The notes beneath the pieces were generated by a model. The model was not told the origin of the DNA. It worked only from the letters and a program-made list of their open reading frames with translations, and ran no database searches. Shown piece by piece: positions 6,338-14,099 of a stretch of DNA of 64,000 nucleotides; within the stretch, counting starts at the first letter, position 1, and every line of letters begins with the position of its first letter. Made by a program: the position numbers and the translations under genes. Source of the DNA: Merdimonas faecis (lineage in GTDB: Bacteria; Bacillota; Clostridia; Lachnospirales; Lachnospiraceae); the NCBI RefSeq assembly GCF_001754075.1, contig NZ_MIEH01000003.1, forward strand, positions 1 through 64,000. Direction: 5' to 3'.

Positions 6338-8188
6338 ATGAATGATTACAACAAAATCACAGCCCTTTACTCCCGTCTTTCCGTAGGGGACGAGGACAGG
6401 GACGGCGGCGAGAGCAACAGCATACAGAACCAGAAAATCTTTTTGGAGAACTACGCCAGAGGGCAGCGGCTGACGAATATCCGGCACTACATCGACGACG
6501 ATGAAAGCGGCAGATTTTTTGACCGTTCTGCCTACTCCCGCATGATGGAGGACGTTGAAAACGGGAAAATCGGCGTTTGCATTATGAAAGACCTTACCCG
6601 CTGGGGGCGCGACTATCTCCAAGTCGGCAACGCTATGGAGATATTCAGACGGAACAACGTGCGTTTTATCGCGGTCAACAACGGCATTGACAGCGAGAAG
6701 CCCGACACATTGGAGTTTGCGCCCTTTATCAACATCATGTCGGAGTGGTACGCAAAGGACATCAGCAAGAAAGTGAAAACGGGCATTAAGACCAAAGGCA
6801 TGAGCGGAAAGCCGATTGCCACCGAAGCCCCCTACGGCTATGTCAAAGACCCGGACAACAAGGATTTTTGGATAATCGACGAGGAAGCCGCCGAGGTTGT
6901 GCGCCTTATTTTCCGTTTGTTTATCGGCGGGAAGAACCGCAACCAAATCGCCGTATATCTGAAAAACGAGCAAATCCCTACCCCCACTTTCTACATGAAA
7001 GACCGGGGACGGGGAACGTGTAAAAACAAGGCGCTCAATGAGGATAACCGCTACAAGTGGAACAAAGCCACCTTGACCCATATCCTTACGCGGCAGGAGT
7101 ATTGCGGCGATGTAGTCAACTTCAAGACTACAAAGCATTTCCGGGACAAGCGGAACCACTATGTAGACCGGAGCCAATGGCAGATAACCGAAAATGTGCA
7201 TGAGCCGATTATTGACCGCGCCGACTTTGAAACCGCACAGCGGATTTTGGAAAACGCGCCCGTCAGACGCCCCAACGGGGACGGGGAAATCCACCCTTTG
7301 TCGGGCTTGCTTTTCTGTAAGGATTGCGGCGCAAAAATGCACATCCGCATAGATTACAGAAACGGCGGCAAGCGGCACGTTGCCTATTGCAGCGAGTACC
7401 ACAAGGGGAAAGCCAAAAACCCCAAGTGCCATTCCCCACACATCATTGACGCGGATTTGCTCATGCAGACCGTCGCGGAAGTGCTGAAGAAAATCGAGGA
7501 CTACTCTATCAGCAACCGGGCGGAGTTTGAAGCCTTAGTGAAAAAGAACCTTGCCATGCAGCAGACCGACAAGACCAAGAAACAGCAGAAGCGTATCCCG
7601 CAAATCACGACGCGCCTTGAACAGATTGACAAGGTGCTGAACAAGCTCTATGAGGACAACGCCCTCGGCACGATCCCGCAAGACCGCTATGAGCAAATGT
7701 CGCAGAAGTATTCAGAAGAATACTATGCGCTGAAAGCGGAGCTTGCCGAGCTGCAAGAGCAGCTATCCGCTTTTGAGAACGCGGGCGGACGGGCGCAGAA
7801 GTTTTTGAAGCTGACGGAACGCTACGCTGCCTTTACCGACCTGACCCCCGCCATTCTCAACGAGTTTATCAGCCGGATTGAAGTGCATGAGCGCGACAAG
7901 AAAAGGGCAAAACAAGCCATTCAGCACATCGGGATATATTTCAACTATATCGGCAAATTTGAGAGCGAAGTGACACAGCTTACAGAGCCAACGGAGCAGG
8001 AAATCCGGCAAATGCGGGAGAAAATCGAGGAAGCCCAAAAGGAAAAGAGCCGCGCCTACCACCGGCAGTATTCAAGGGAGTACCGGGCGCGTAACCTTGA
8101 AAAGCGACGGGAGTATGACCGCATGAAAGCACGGGAATACCGGGCAAAGAAAAAGGCACAGGAAGCCGCCGCAGCACCCGCACAGTAA
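6338..8188 (+). CDS. Large serine recombinase of IME-1
   Basis: Site-specific recombinase expected to integrate and excise IME-1. The start is ATG 6338, seven bases after AGGAGGA; the frame open upstream reads through the virD4 junction and is not used. The protein has 616 residues. Residues 1-150 are the resolvase domain, with the nucleophilic serine in YSRLS, the GESNSIQNQK block and DLTRWGRDYLQVG. A recombinase domain follows (YGYVKDPDNKDFWIIDEEAAEVVRLIF). A zinc-ribbon has CKDCGAKM, and Cys/His pairs continue to NPKCHSPH. A coiled coil comes after it, and the tail is unusually basic (AYHRQYSREYRARNLEKRREYDR). It is the first gene from the left end of the element. Confidence 0.92.
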   Translation: MNDYNKITALYSRLSVGDEDRDGGESNSIQNQKIFLENYARGQRLTNIRHYIDDDESGRFFDRSAYSRMMEDVENGKIGVCIMKDLTRWGRDYLQVGNAMEIFRRNNVRFIAVNNGIDSEKPDTLEFAPFINIMSEWYAKDISKKVKTGIKTKGMSGKPIATEAPYGYVKDPDNKDFWIIDEEAAEVVRLIFRLFIGGKNRNQIAVYLKNEQIPTPTFYMKDRGRGTCKNKALNEDNRYKWNKATLTHILTRQEYCGDVVNFKTTKHFRDKRNHYVDRSQWQITENVHEPIIDRADFETAQRILENAPVRRPNGDGEIHPLSGLLFCKDCGAKMHIRIDYRNGGKRHVAYCSEYHKGKAKNPKCHSPHIIDADLLMQTVAEVLKKIEDYSISNRAEFEALVKKNLAMQQTDKTKKQQKRIPQITTRLEQIDKVLNKLYEDNALGTIPQDRYEQMSQKYSEEYYALKAELAELQEQLSAFENAGGRAQKFLKLTERYAAFTDLTPAILNEFISRIEVHERDKKRAKQAIQHIGIYFNYIGKFESEVTQLTEPTEQEIRQMREKIEEAQKEKSRAYHRQYSREYRARNLEKRREYDRMKAREYRAKKKAQEAAAAPAQ

Positions 8189-8266
8189 AACCGAATACTG
8201 ACAACCAAGAGGGATTTTCCGGGCTACGGGAAATCCCTCTTTTGCACCCAGAGAAAGGAGCCGCCT

Positions 8267-8461
8267 ATGGCAGAACAGAACGGGACACCTCAATCCCCCG
8301 ACAGTGTTATCACGACACAGAGGGACGGACAGACCATCGTTGCGGAGTTGTTTTTCAACCACAGCGGCACAGAAACATTCCGCGACAAGCTGCTCAAAGT
8401 GATACTTGCCGACAGCTTGCAGGACGGTCAAGAGCCGGAAAAAACGAAAATCACGCGATAG
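8267..8461 (+). CDS. TnpW-like small element protein
   Basis: A 64-residue protein with AGAAAGGAG before ATG 8267. It has the pattern of the small transposon-encoded TnpW proteins found next to serine recombinases in clostridial elements: a short polar N-terminus, a two-strand segment (TIVAELFFNHSGTETF) and a C-terminal helix (RDKLLKVILADSL). Similar small proteins occur beside the other recombinases here (26360-26554, 28989-29162, 51278-51466). Their role is unproven; a directionality or regulatory function is only a guess. Confidence 0.6.
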   Translation: MAEQNGTPQSPDSVITTQRDGQTIVAELFFNHSGTETFRDKLLKVILADSLQDGQEPEKTKITR

Positions 8462-8594
8462 GAACCGCCCGGACGAAGAATGGTTCGCCGGGGCGGTTTC
8501 TATTTGAAAATCCCCATTTTCCCCAAGTCAAGAGCCGGGAAAATTCCCTCAAAAATGCCCCTCTCTCCAAACGAGGGCGCAGAAAGGAGAGTTT

Positions 8595-8891
8595 ATGCGA
8601 ACAGGGCTTCCCAAGCAAAAAAAGGTCACAGACATCTGGTTTGATGAGAAAGACCCGTTGATCCATATCCGTACCCACAACACCGACTTGAAGAAGCGGC
8701 TTGCCGCCTATGCCGAGCAGCACCCCGATGTGTGCCGCCAGACCGACGCAGACCCGGAAACGGGCTGCATGGAGTTTGACATTGAGAAAGGCCGCTTCTC
8801 TTTCCGTCTGACCGCCCCATACAGCGAGGAACGGCGGGAAGCGGCGCGGCGGTATGCCAGAGAGAGCAACGTCGCCGACAGGCTGAAATAG
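8595..8891 (+). CDS. Hypothetical conserved element protein (98 aa)
   Basis: Good ribosome site (AGAAAGGAGAG) before ATG 8595. I do not recognise a named domain. The sequence alternates beta-like and charged segments (VTDIWFDEKDPLIHIRTHN; GCMEFDIEKGRFSFRLTAPY) and ends in a helix (EERREAARRYARE). It sits between the TnpW-like gene and the methyltransferase operon, all on one strand. No catalytic motif, signal peptide or membrane segment is visible. Confidence 0.6.
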   Translation: MRTGLPKQKKVTDIWFDEKDPLIHIRTHNTDLKKRLAAYAEQHPDVCRQTDADPETGCMEFDIEKGRFSFRLTAPYSEERREAARRYARESNVADRLK

Positions 8892-8893
8892 AG

Positions 8894-8922
8894 TTGAAAT
8901 GTTCATAGTTTTGTGCTATACT
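8894..8922 (+). promoter_or_regulatory. Promoter of the inducible RlmA-type methyltransferase operon
   Basis: A -35 box TTGAAA (8894-8899) and a -10 box TATACT (8917-8922) are separated by 17 bases. It lies immediately after the upstream gene's stop codon and about 50 bases before the leader peptide start. Confidence 0.75.
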
Positions 8923-8970
8923 TTTTCTAAAAGCAGAGTAATACTGCGGAATTGATTGGAGGACAACACA

Positions 8971-8997
8971 ATGGTTACATTTATGAGATTAAGATAA
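8971..8997 (+). CDS. Leader peptide MVTFMRLR (ribosome-arrest type)
   Basis: Nine codons including TAA, starting at ATG 8971, seven bases after GGAGGA (8958-8963). The peptide MVTFMRLR ends in MRLR. The ErmD leader begins MTHSMRLR and the MefA leader reads MTASMRLR; in ErmD the R-L-R segment is known to arrest the ribosome in the presence of macrolides. It lies directly before RNA stems that can reach the ribosome site of the methyltransferase gene. This is therefore very probably a sensor peptide rather than a functional product. Confidence 0.82.
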   Translation: MVTFMRLR

Positions 8998-9066
8998 AAC
9001 CGCGAGTTATGTTGCGGTTATCCGTATTGCATAACTCGCTTATTGAAGCAGAGATGTAATTACGGA
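8998..9066 (+). promoter_or_regulatory. Translational attenuator stems before the RlmA-type gene
   Basis: Three pairings are visible. AACCGC (8998-9003) pairs with GCGGTT (9014-9019). GCGAGTTATG (9002-9011) pairs perfectly with CATAACTCGC (9030-9039). TCCGTA (9021-9026) pairs with TACGGA (9061-9066), which includes the first bases of the GGAGG ribosome site of the next gene. The first two overlap and exclude each other. A ribosome arrested on the leader would cover about 8998-9010 and so change which stem forms. The exact switching path is inferred, not shown. Confidence 0.72.
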
Positions 9067-9076
9067 GGAAAAACAA

Positions 9077-9910
9077 ATGAATAATAATTTATCACGCTTT
9101 GCAGACAGCAAGGTTTATTTTCAATGCCCAATTTGCACAAAATCAATGGATATACAAGGCAATAGCCTAATTTGTAGACATGGACATTGCTTTGATATTT
9201 CAAGATATGGGTATGTAAATTTGTTGTTAAAATCATCGCCCAAAACCAACTACAGCAAGCGGTCTTTTGACAACCGGCACCAAATTTTGGAGTATGGCAT
9301 GTATGATGTTGTGTTGGAGAAAATCATACAGTTTATTTCTGATACGCCATCTATAAGAAACATTTTAGATGTTGGTTGCGGCGAGGGTTTCTATGCAAGG
9401 CAGATACAGCAAAGAACAGAACGAAACATCTTTGCCTTTGACTTGTCAAGGGAGGCAATACAGATTGCATCAAAAAAAGACAAGCGCAAAGCAGTGAAGT
9501 GGTTTGTTACTGACTTATCAAAAATCCCTTTGAAAGACGGAAGTATGGATTGTATTTTAGACATATTTTCGCCTGCACACTACAAAGAATTTCAGCGATT
9601 GCTATCTCCTAACGGATATGTTGTGAAAGTAATTCCTACGAAAAATCATTTGAGGGAAATCAGGACTAAAGTGCAAGCACACTTGAAAAATCCAGATTAT
9701 TCAAATGAGTCTGTCGTTGAATATTTTGAGAAATATCTTAAAACCATTTCAAGAGAAACGGTTTCAGCCACCGTACAGTTGTCATCAGAACAAAGAATGT
9801 CGTTTATTGAAATGACGCCGCTTCTCTTTTGCGTTGAAAAAGATTGCGTTGATTGGCGTACTCTCACACATTTGACAATCGAAGCTGATGTTTTAATAGG
9901 AATGTATTAA
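9077..9910 (+). CDS. RlmA-family 23S rRNA (guanine-N1) methyltransferase, probable macrolide resistance
   Basis: A SAM-dependent methyltransferase of 277 residues in the RlmA(I)/RlmA(II) (TlrB-like) family, which methylates G745 or G748 in helix 35 of 23S rRNA; the RlmA(II)/TlrB branch contributes to tylosin-type macrolide resistance. The N-terminal zinc finger is complete (CPICTKSM then CRHGHCFD), followed by RYGYVNLLLK. The SAM motif is ILDVGCGEGFYARQ (about residues 93-106), then FAFDLSREAIQIA. DIFSPAHYKEFQRLLSPNGY matches the family's substrate region. The coding sequence is much richer in A/T than the rest of IME-1, a sign of acquired cargo. The leader peptide upstream implies induction by a ribosome-targeting drug. 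Confidence 0.85.
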   Translation: MNNNLSRFADSKVYFQCPICTKSMDIQGNSLICRHGHCFDISRYGYVNLLLKSSPKTNYSKRSFDNRHQILEYGMYDVVLEKIIQFISDTPSIRNILDVGCGEGFYARQIQQRTERNIFAFDLSREAIQIASKKDKRKAVKWFVTDLSKIPLKDGSMDCILDIFSPAHYKEFQRLLSPNGYVVKVIPTKNHLREIRTKVQAHLKNPDYSNESVVEYFEKYLKTISRETVSATVQLSSEQRMSFIEMTPLLFCVEKDCVDWRTLTHLTIEADVLIGMY

Positions 9911-10031
9911 AGGGCGTATTGATATTTAATATTCCCATTTATTGAGCAGAACGGAGTAAACCAAACACCCTAATCAAAAGGACAGCCGAGGAAATCGACT
10001 GTCCTTTTTCTGTGCCGACAGGTAGAAAGGA

Positions 10032-10337
10032 GTGACCACCCATGACGAAACCGAGAGAAAAAAACGCGAGGAATTGCAAGCCGAGATTGAGGACGGGAAG
10101 AAGAAAATCCGGCAGCTTGAAAATCGGGAAAAGGTGTTGCGGCAAAAGTTATCCCAAGAGGAACGCAGGACGCGCAGCCATCGGCTGATCGTCCGGGGTG
10201 CGGTCTTTGAGAGCATTGTGCCAGAAGCAAAGACCATGACCGACGAAGAAGCCGCCGCCTTTCTCCGGCTTGCCCTGACGAGCGAGGAAGCGCGGGGCTA
10301 TCTGAAAAAACGCACCGAGGGCGGGAAAAGCGAATAA
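10032..10337 (+). CDS. DUF3847-like small protein, start possibly frameshifted
   Basis: A 101-residue charged protein: a coiled coil (AEIEDGKKKIRQLENREKVLRQKL) followed by a folded segment (MTDEEAAAFLRLAL). It resembles the DUF3847 proteins that precede relaxase genes in clostridial elements. The open frame begins with GTG 10032, inside the ribosome site. The better-placed ATG at 10042 is in another frame and would read MTKPREK. Eight instead of seven A residues in the tract at about 10058-10064 would join it to the KKREELQ frame. So a homopolymer slip, sequencing error or frameshift is likely at the start. Confidence 0.6.
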   Translation: MTTHDETERKKREELQAEIEDGKKKIRQLENREKVLRQKLSQEERRTRSHRLIVRGAVFESIVPEAKTMTDEEAAAFLRLALTSEEARGYLKKRTEGGKSE

Positions 10338-10576
10338 TCCCTTTGGTACAAAGGGCGCACTTATACACCCTTACGGGTGCGTGCGCTCTGCCGAGGGCTT
10401 GTCGGCACAGAGAGAAAGCCGCTTGCTTCCCTCTCTGACCGACATTGGCGGCTTTGCCGCAACAAGGGGCTGCACCCCTTGCGCCGCTTACGCGGCTATC
10501 CCTGCACACCCACAAAAACAGTATACCCGCCTTTGGCGTCTGTACCATTTTTGCGGGTTTTCATTTTATCCGGGAG
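10338..10576 (+). other. Non-coding region before the MobQ relaxase gene, candidate oriT
   Basis: About 240 bases with several short inverted repeats (ACCC-TTAC-GGGT near 10367; CAAGGGG-ctg-CACCCCTTG near 10467-10485; GCCGC/GCGGC pairs). I see no protein-coding signal. The position directly upstream of the relaxase is where an oriT is expected, but no nic site could be recognised. Confidence 0.35.
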
Positions 10577-12085
10577 GTGATACCCATAGCCATCTATCAT
10601 TGTAATATCAGCATTGTCAGCCGGGGCAAGGGCAAATCAGCCGTTGCCGCAGCCGCCTACCGAAGCGGCGAAAAGCTGACAAATGAGTGGGACGGAATGA
10701 CACACGACTACACCCGCAAAGGCGGTGTTGTCCATACGGAAATTATGCTGCCACCCCACGCCCCGCCCTCTTTCTCTGACCGTTCAACCTTGTGGAACAG
10801 CGTGGAGCTTTACGAGAAAGCCGGGAACGCCCAGCTTGCCAGAGAGATTGACGCGGCGCTCCCCATAGAGTTATCCAGAGAGGAACAGATCCGGCTTGTC
10901 CGGGAATACTGTTCCTCTCAATTTGTTTCCAGAGGAATGTGCGTTGATTATGCCATTCACGACACCGGCAAGGGCAATCCCCATTGTCACATCATGCTTA
11001 CCATGCGCCCCCTTGACGAGCGCGGCGCATGGGCGGCAAAGTCCCAAAAGGAATATGACCTTGATGAAAACGGCGAGCGTATCCGCTTGCCAAGCGGCAG
11101 ATACAAGACGCACAAAGTTGACCTGACCGGCTGGAACGACAAGGGCAACGCCCTCTTGTGGCGTAAGGCATGGGCGGATATTTCAAACGCCTACCTTGAA
11201 CGAGCCGGAAGCCCGGAGCGTATCGACCACCGCAGCAACGCCGAGCGCGGCATTGGCGAGATACCCACCGTCCACATGGGCGTGGCGGCTTGCCAGATGG
11301 AGAAGAAAGGTATTGCCACCGAGAAAGGCGAACTGAACCGGAATATCCAAAAGGCAAACCGCCTTATACGGGAAATCCGAGCGCAGATTGGAAAGCTCAA
11401 AGAATGGATTGCCGACCTGTTCAAAGCGTGGGAAACCGCCCCGGAACAGCCGCAACAATCCCCCGGCCTTGCAAATCTGCTGATGAAGTATTTGAGCGTT
11501 CAGAGAGAAAAGAGCCGGAAGTATTCGCAAAGTTGGCAAAGGCAGCACGCCGCCGATGAACTGAAAACCGTTGCAAAGGCAGTAGGCTATCTTTCCGAGC
11601 ATGGCATTTCCACCCTTGCGGAGCTGGACGCTACCCTTTCCTCTGTCAGCGACCAAGCCGACGCTATCCGGGCGGGCATGAAAACCGCCGAGAAGCGCAT
11701 GAAAGAATTACAAAAGCTGATTGAATACGGGAAGAACTACACCGAGTACAAGCCCATTCACGACGAGCTGAAAAAGCTGAAAAATGGCTGGACGAGCAAG
11801 CGCGACAAGTACGAGGAAGCCCACCGCGCCGAGCTTACGCTATGGAACGCAGCGAGCCGCTATCTCCATGCAAATCTGCCGAAAGGGACAAAGAGCTTGC
11901 CTATCGCTGAATGGGAAAAAGAGTACGCCACCCTCAGCGGGCAGAGAACAGCGGAATATACCAAGCTGAAAGAAACCCGCGCCGAGGTTGCCGAGCTGCA
12001 CAATATCCGCAAGTGCGTTGATATTGCGCTGAAAGCCGACCAGCCGGAGCAGACCCGCACCAAGCAGCACGACTTAGAACGATGA
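10577..12085 (+). CDS. MobQ (MobA/MobL) family relaxase of IME-1
   Basis: Nicking enzyme expected to cut IME-1 oriT and lead the strand into a conjugation channel. The family opening IAIYHCNISIVSRGKGKSAV and the segment AAAYRSGEKLTNEWDG are diagnostic, as is the histidine cluster NPHCHIMLTMRPL (about residue 135). A long helical C-terminal half follows (EIRAQIGKLKEWIADLFKAW and later coiled coils). The start is unclear: GTG 10577 lies inside the strong GGAGGTGA (10573-10580). The first codon at normal spacing is ATA 10586, directly before GCC ATC TAT CAT. About 500 residues. It ends six bases before the ribosome site of the primase gene. Confidence 0.88.
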   Translation: MIPIAIYHCNISIVSRGKGKSAVAAAAYRSGEKLTNEWDGMTHDYTRKGGVVHTEIMLPPHAPPSFSDRSTLWNSVELYEKAGNAQLAREIDAALPIELSREEQIRLVREYCSSQFVSRGMCVDYAIHDTGKGNPHCHIMLTMRPLDERGAWAAKSQKEYDLDENGERIRLPSGRYKTHKVDLTGWNDKGNALLWRKAWADISNAYLERAGSPERIDHRSNAERGIGEIPTVHMGVAACQMEKKGIATEKGELNRNIQKANRLIREIRAQIGKLKEWIADLFKAWETAPEQPQQSPGLANLLMKYLSVQREKSRKYSQSWQRQHAADELKTVAKAVGYLSEHGISTLAELDATLSSVSDQADAIRAGMKTAEKRMKELQKLIEYGKNYTEYKPIHDELKKLKNGWTSKRDKYEEAHRAELTLWNAASRYLHANLPKGTKSLPIAEWEKEYATLSGQRTAEYTKLKETRAEVAELHNIRKCVDIALKADQPEQTRTKQHDLER

Positions 12086-12100
12086 AAGGAGTTGAGATTT

Positions 12101-14002
12101 TTGTACTACACCCAAGAACAGATAAACCGGGCGAACCAAGCCGACCTTGTTTCTTTCCTGCAATCACAGGGCGAGCAGCTTACCCGCGCCGGGAATGAAT
12201 ACCGCTGGAAACGGCACGACAGCTTGACCGTCCGGGGCAACAAGTGGTATCGCCACAGCCAGAGCAAGGGCGGCGGCCCCATTGATTTTGTCATGGAGTT
12301 TTTCGGCAAGAGCTTCACCGAAGCCGTGGAACTTCTCACAGGAGAAAAGGGAGCCGCACCGCCGCCGGACAGACCTTGCCCCACGTCCCTTTCCGACTTT
12401 CGGCTACCACCCCCAAACAGCGACAACCGAACAGCGAGGAACTACCTTACAGCAGCCCGCCGCATTGATGAAGATGTGACGGGCTTTTTCTTTGCCCGCG
12501 GCGATATTTATGAGGACGCAGCCCACCACAACGCCGTATTTGTGGGGCGGGACGAGGACGAAATACCGCGCTACGCCCACAGCAAGGGAACGGCGGGAAA
12601 CTTCCGGCTTGATGTGAAAGGCAGCGACAAAGCCTTTAACTTCTGTTACCGGGGCGAGGGCGAAAGATTGTTTGTCTTTGAAGCCCCCGTTGACTTGCTC
12701 TCTTTCCTCTGCCTGTTCAAAAAGGATTGGCAGAAGCAAAGCTACCTGTCATTGGGCGGCGTGGGAGAAAAAGCCCTGCTCCGCTTTCTCTCTGACCGTC
12801 CGAACATCAAGACCGTTTATCTCTGCCTTGACAGCGACGAAGCCGGAAACGACGCTTGCAGCCGCCTTGTGAAGCTCATGCCGGAGGGCTACACCGTCCA
12901 CCGGCTTATCCCTCTTTTCAAGGATTGGAACGAGGTATTGCAGCACCGGGCAGAAATCACAGACGGGAAGTATTTGCGAGAAGCGGTCTACGGCTTGAAA
13001 GAGCCGCCGCAGGAAGAAACCGTTGAGATTATCCGCATGAGCGAGGTGGACACGCAGACCGTCGAATGGTTATGGGAGCCGTATATCCCCTTTGGGAAAG
13101 TAACCATTGTGCAGGGCAACCCCGGCGAGGGCAAGACCACCTTTGCCCTACGCCTTGCCGCCGCTTGTACCAACCGCAAGCCGTTCCCCCACATGGCAGT
13201 GCATGAGCCGTTCAATGTGATTTACCAGACTGCCGAGGACGGTTTGGGCGACACCATCAAGCCCCGCCTTATGGAAGCCGAAGCAGACCTTGACCGCATT
13301 CTTGTCATTGACGAGAGCAAGCAGGGGCTTTCCCTGTCCGATGAGCGCATAGAGAGAGCTATCCGACAGACCGGGGCGCGGCTGATTATCCTTGACCCCA
13401 TACAGGCGTATGTGGGCGAGAAAACCGACATGAACAAGGCCAACGAGATACGCCCCATGTTCCGCCGCCTTGCCGAGATTGCCGAGCGTACCGGGTGCGC
13501 CGTTATCCTAATCGGACACCTCAACAAAGCCGCCGGAGGACAGAGCGCCTACCGGGGTTTAGGCTCCATCGACTTCCGCGCCGCAGCAAGGAGCGTCCTG
13601 CTGATCGGGCGCGTGAAACGGGAACCGAATGTGCGCGTTATCGTCCATGACAAATCTTCTCTTGCACCGGAGGGTAAGCCCATAGCCTTTTGCCTTGACC
13701 CGGAAACGGGCTTTTCGTGGATAGGCGAGTATGACATTACCGCCGACGAGCTGCTGTCCGGCGCGGGCGGCAACACCGCCACCAAGACCGAACAGGCGGA
13801 ACGGCTGATACTTGACCTGCTTGCAGACGGGAAAGAGCTTGCCAGCGAGGACCTTGTAAAGGCCGCAGCCGAAGCCGGAATATCCGAGAGGACGGTACAG
13901 AACGCCAAGCGCAACATGGGCGGTGTTTTGGGCGCAAGGCGTGTCGGCGGTCAATGGTATAACTTCATCAAGAAGAAGCAGCCACCCGAACCCGCAAGCT
14001 GA
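12101..14002 (+). CDS. Toprim primase-like / RecA-like helicase fusion (DUF3991-AAA_25 type)
   Basis: A DNA replication protein for IME-1 joining two activities. Residues 1-90 are a DUF3991-type zinc-less primase module (RWKRHDSLTVRGNKWYRHSQSKGGG). A Toprim domain follows, with ERLFVFEAPVDLLSF and TVYLCLDSDEAGNDA as its acidic motifs. After about residue 320 comes a RecA-like NTPase with Walker A (VQGNPGEGKTTFAL) and Walker B-type LIILDPIQAYVG, ending in a winged-helix segment. The start is placed at TTG 12101, about ten bases after AAAGGAG; TTG 12092 is too close. About 633 residues. It suggests that IME-1 replicates as a circle after excision. Confidence 0.85.
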   Translation: MYYTQEQINRANQADLVSFLQSQGEQLTRAGNEYRWKRHDSLTVRGNKWYRHSQSKGGGPIDFVMEFFGKSFTEAVELLTGEKGAAPPPDRPCPTSLSDFRLPPPNSDNRTARNYLTAARRIDEDVTGFFFARGDIYEDAAHHNAVFVGRDEDEIPRYAHSKGTAGNFRLDVKGSDKAFNFCYRGEGERLFVFEAPVDLLSFLCLFKKDWQKQSYLSLGGVGEKALLRFLSDRPNIKTVYLCLDSDEAGNDACSRLVKLMPEGYTVHRLIPLFKDWNEVLQHRAEITDGKYLREAVYGLKEPPQEETVEIIRMSEVDTQTVEWLWEPYIPFGKVTIVQGNPGEGKTTFALRLAAACTNRKPFPHMAVHEPFNVIYQTAEDGLGDTIKPRLMEAEADLDRILVIDESKQGLSLSDERIERAIRQTGARLIILDPIQAYVGEKTDMNKANEIRPMFRRLAEIAERTGCAVILIGHLNKAAGGQSAYRGLGSIDFRAAARSVLLIGRVKREPNVRVIVHDKSSLAPEGKPIAFCLDPETGFSWIGEYDITADELLSGAGGNTATKTEQAERLILDLLADGKELASEDLVKAAAEAGISERTVQNAKRNMGGVLGARRVGGQWYNFIKKKQPPEPAS

Positions 14003-14099
14003 AAGTGCAAAACGCAGACCCTTTGCACTTTGCACTTTCGCACTTTCACAAGAATTTGCGTCAATAACTCAAAAAAGCACTTGACAAAACGCTTCATGG
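14003..14099 (+). other. Right end of IME-1
   Basis: Non-coding, with clustered GCACTTT units (GTGC/GCAC inverted near 14007 and 14026-14046) that can form hairpins and may terminate the primase transcript or bind recombinase. It ends in CTTCATGG, the junction with virD4. No gene is present. Confidence 0.5.

Larger units (their letters stand above)
6282..14099 (+). mobile_element. IME-1: serine-recombinase integrative mobilizable element inside ICE-A virD4
   Basis: A 7.8-kb insertion with exact boundaries set by the split virD4 frame. The left junction reads CGCTGG then AGTGCATAA, and the right junction reads CTTCATGG then GGCACC. The shared TGG (or GG) is compatible with the two-base core exchange of large serine recombinases. 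Contents in order: recombinase, TnpW-like protein, a 98-aa protein, an inducible RlmA-type methyltransferase, a DUF3847-like protein, a MobQ relaxase and a Toprim/AAA primase-helicase. It lacks type IV secretion genes, so it must use another element's conjugation machine. Confidence 0.88.

Noticed and set aside
14003..14060. GCACTTT repeats as an iteron origin for IME-1
   Set aside because: Only three or four short units that also form a hairpin; a transcription terminator or recombinase arm is equally likely.
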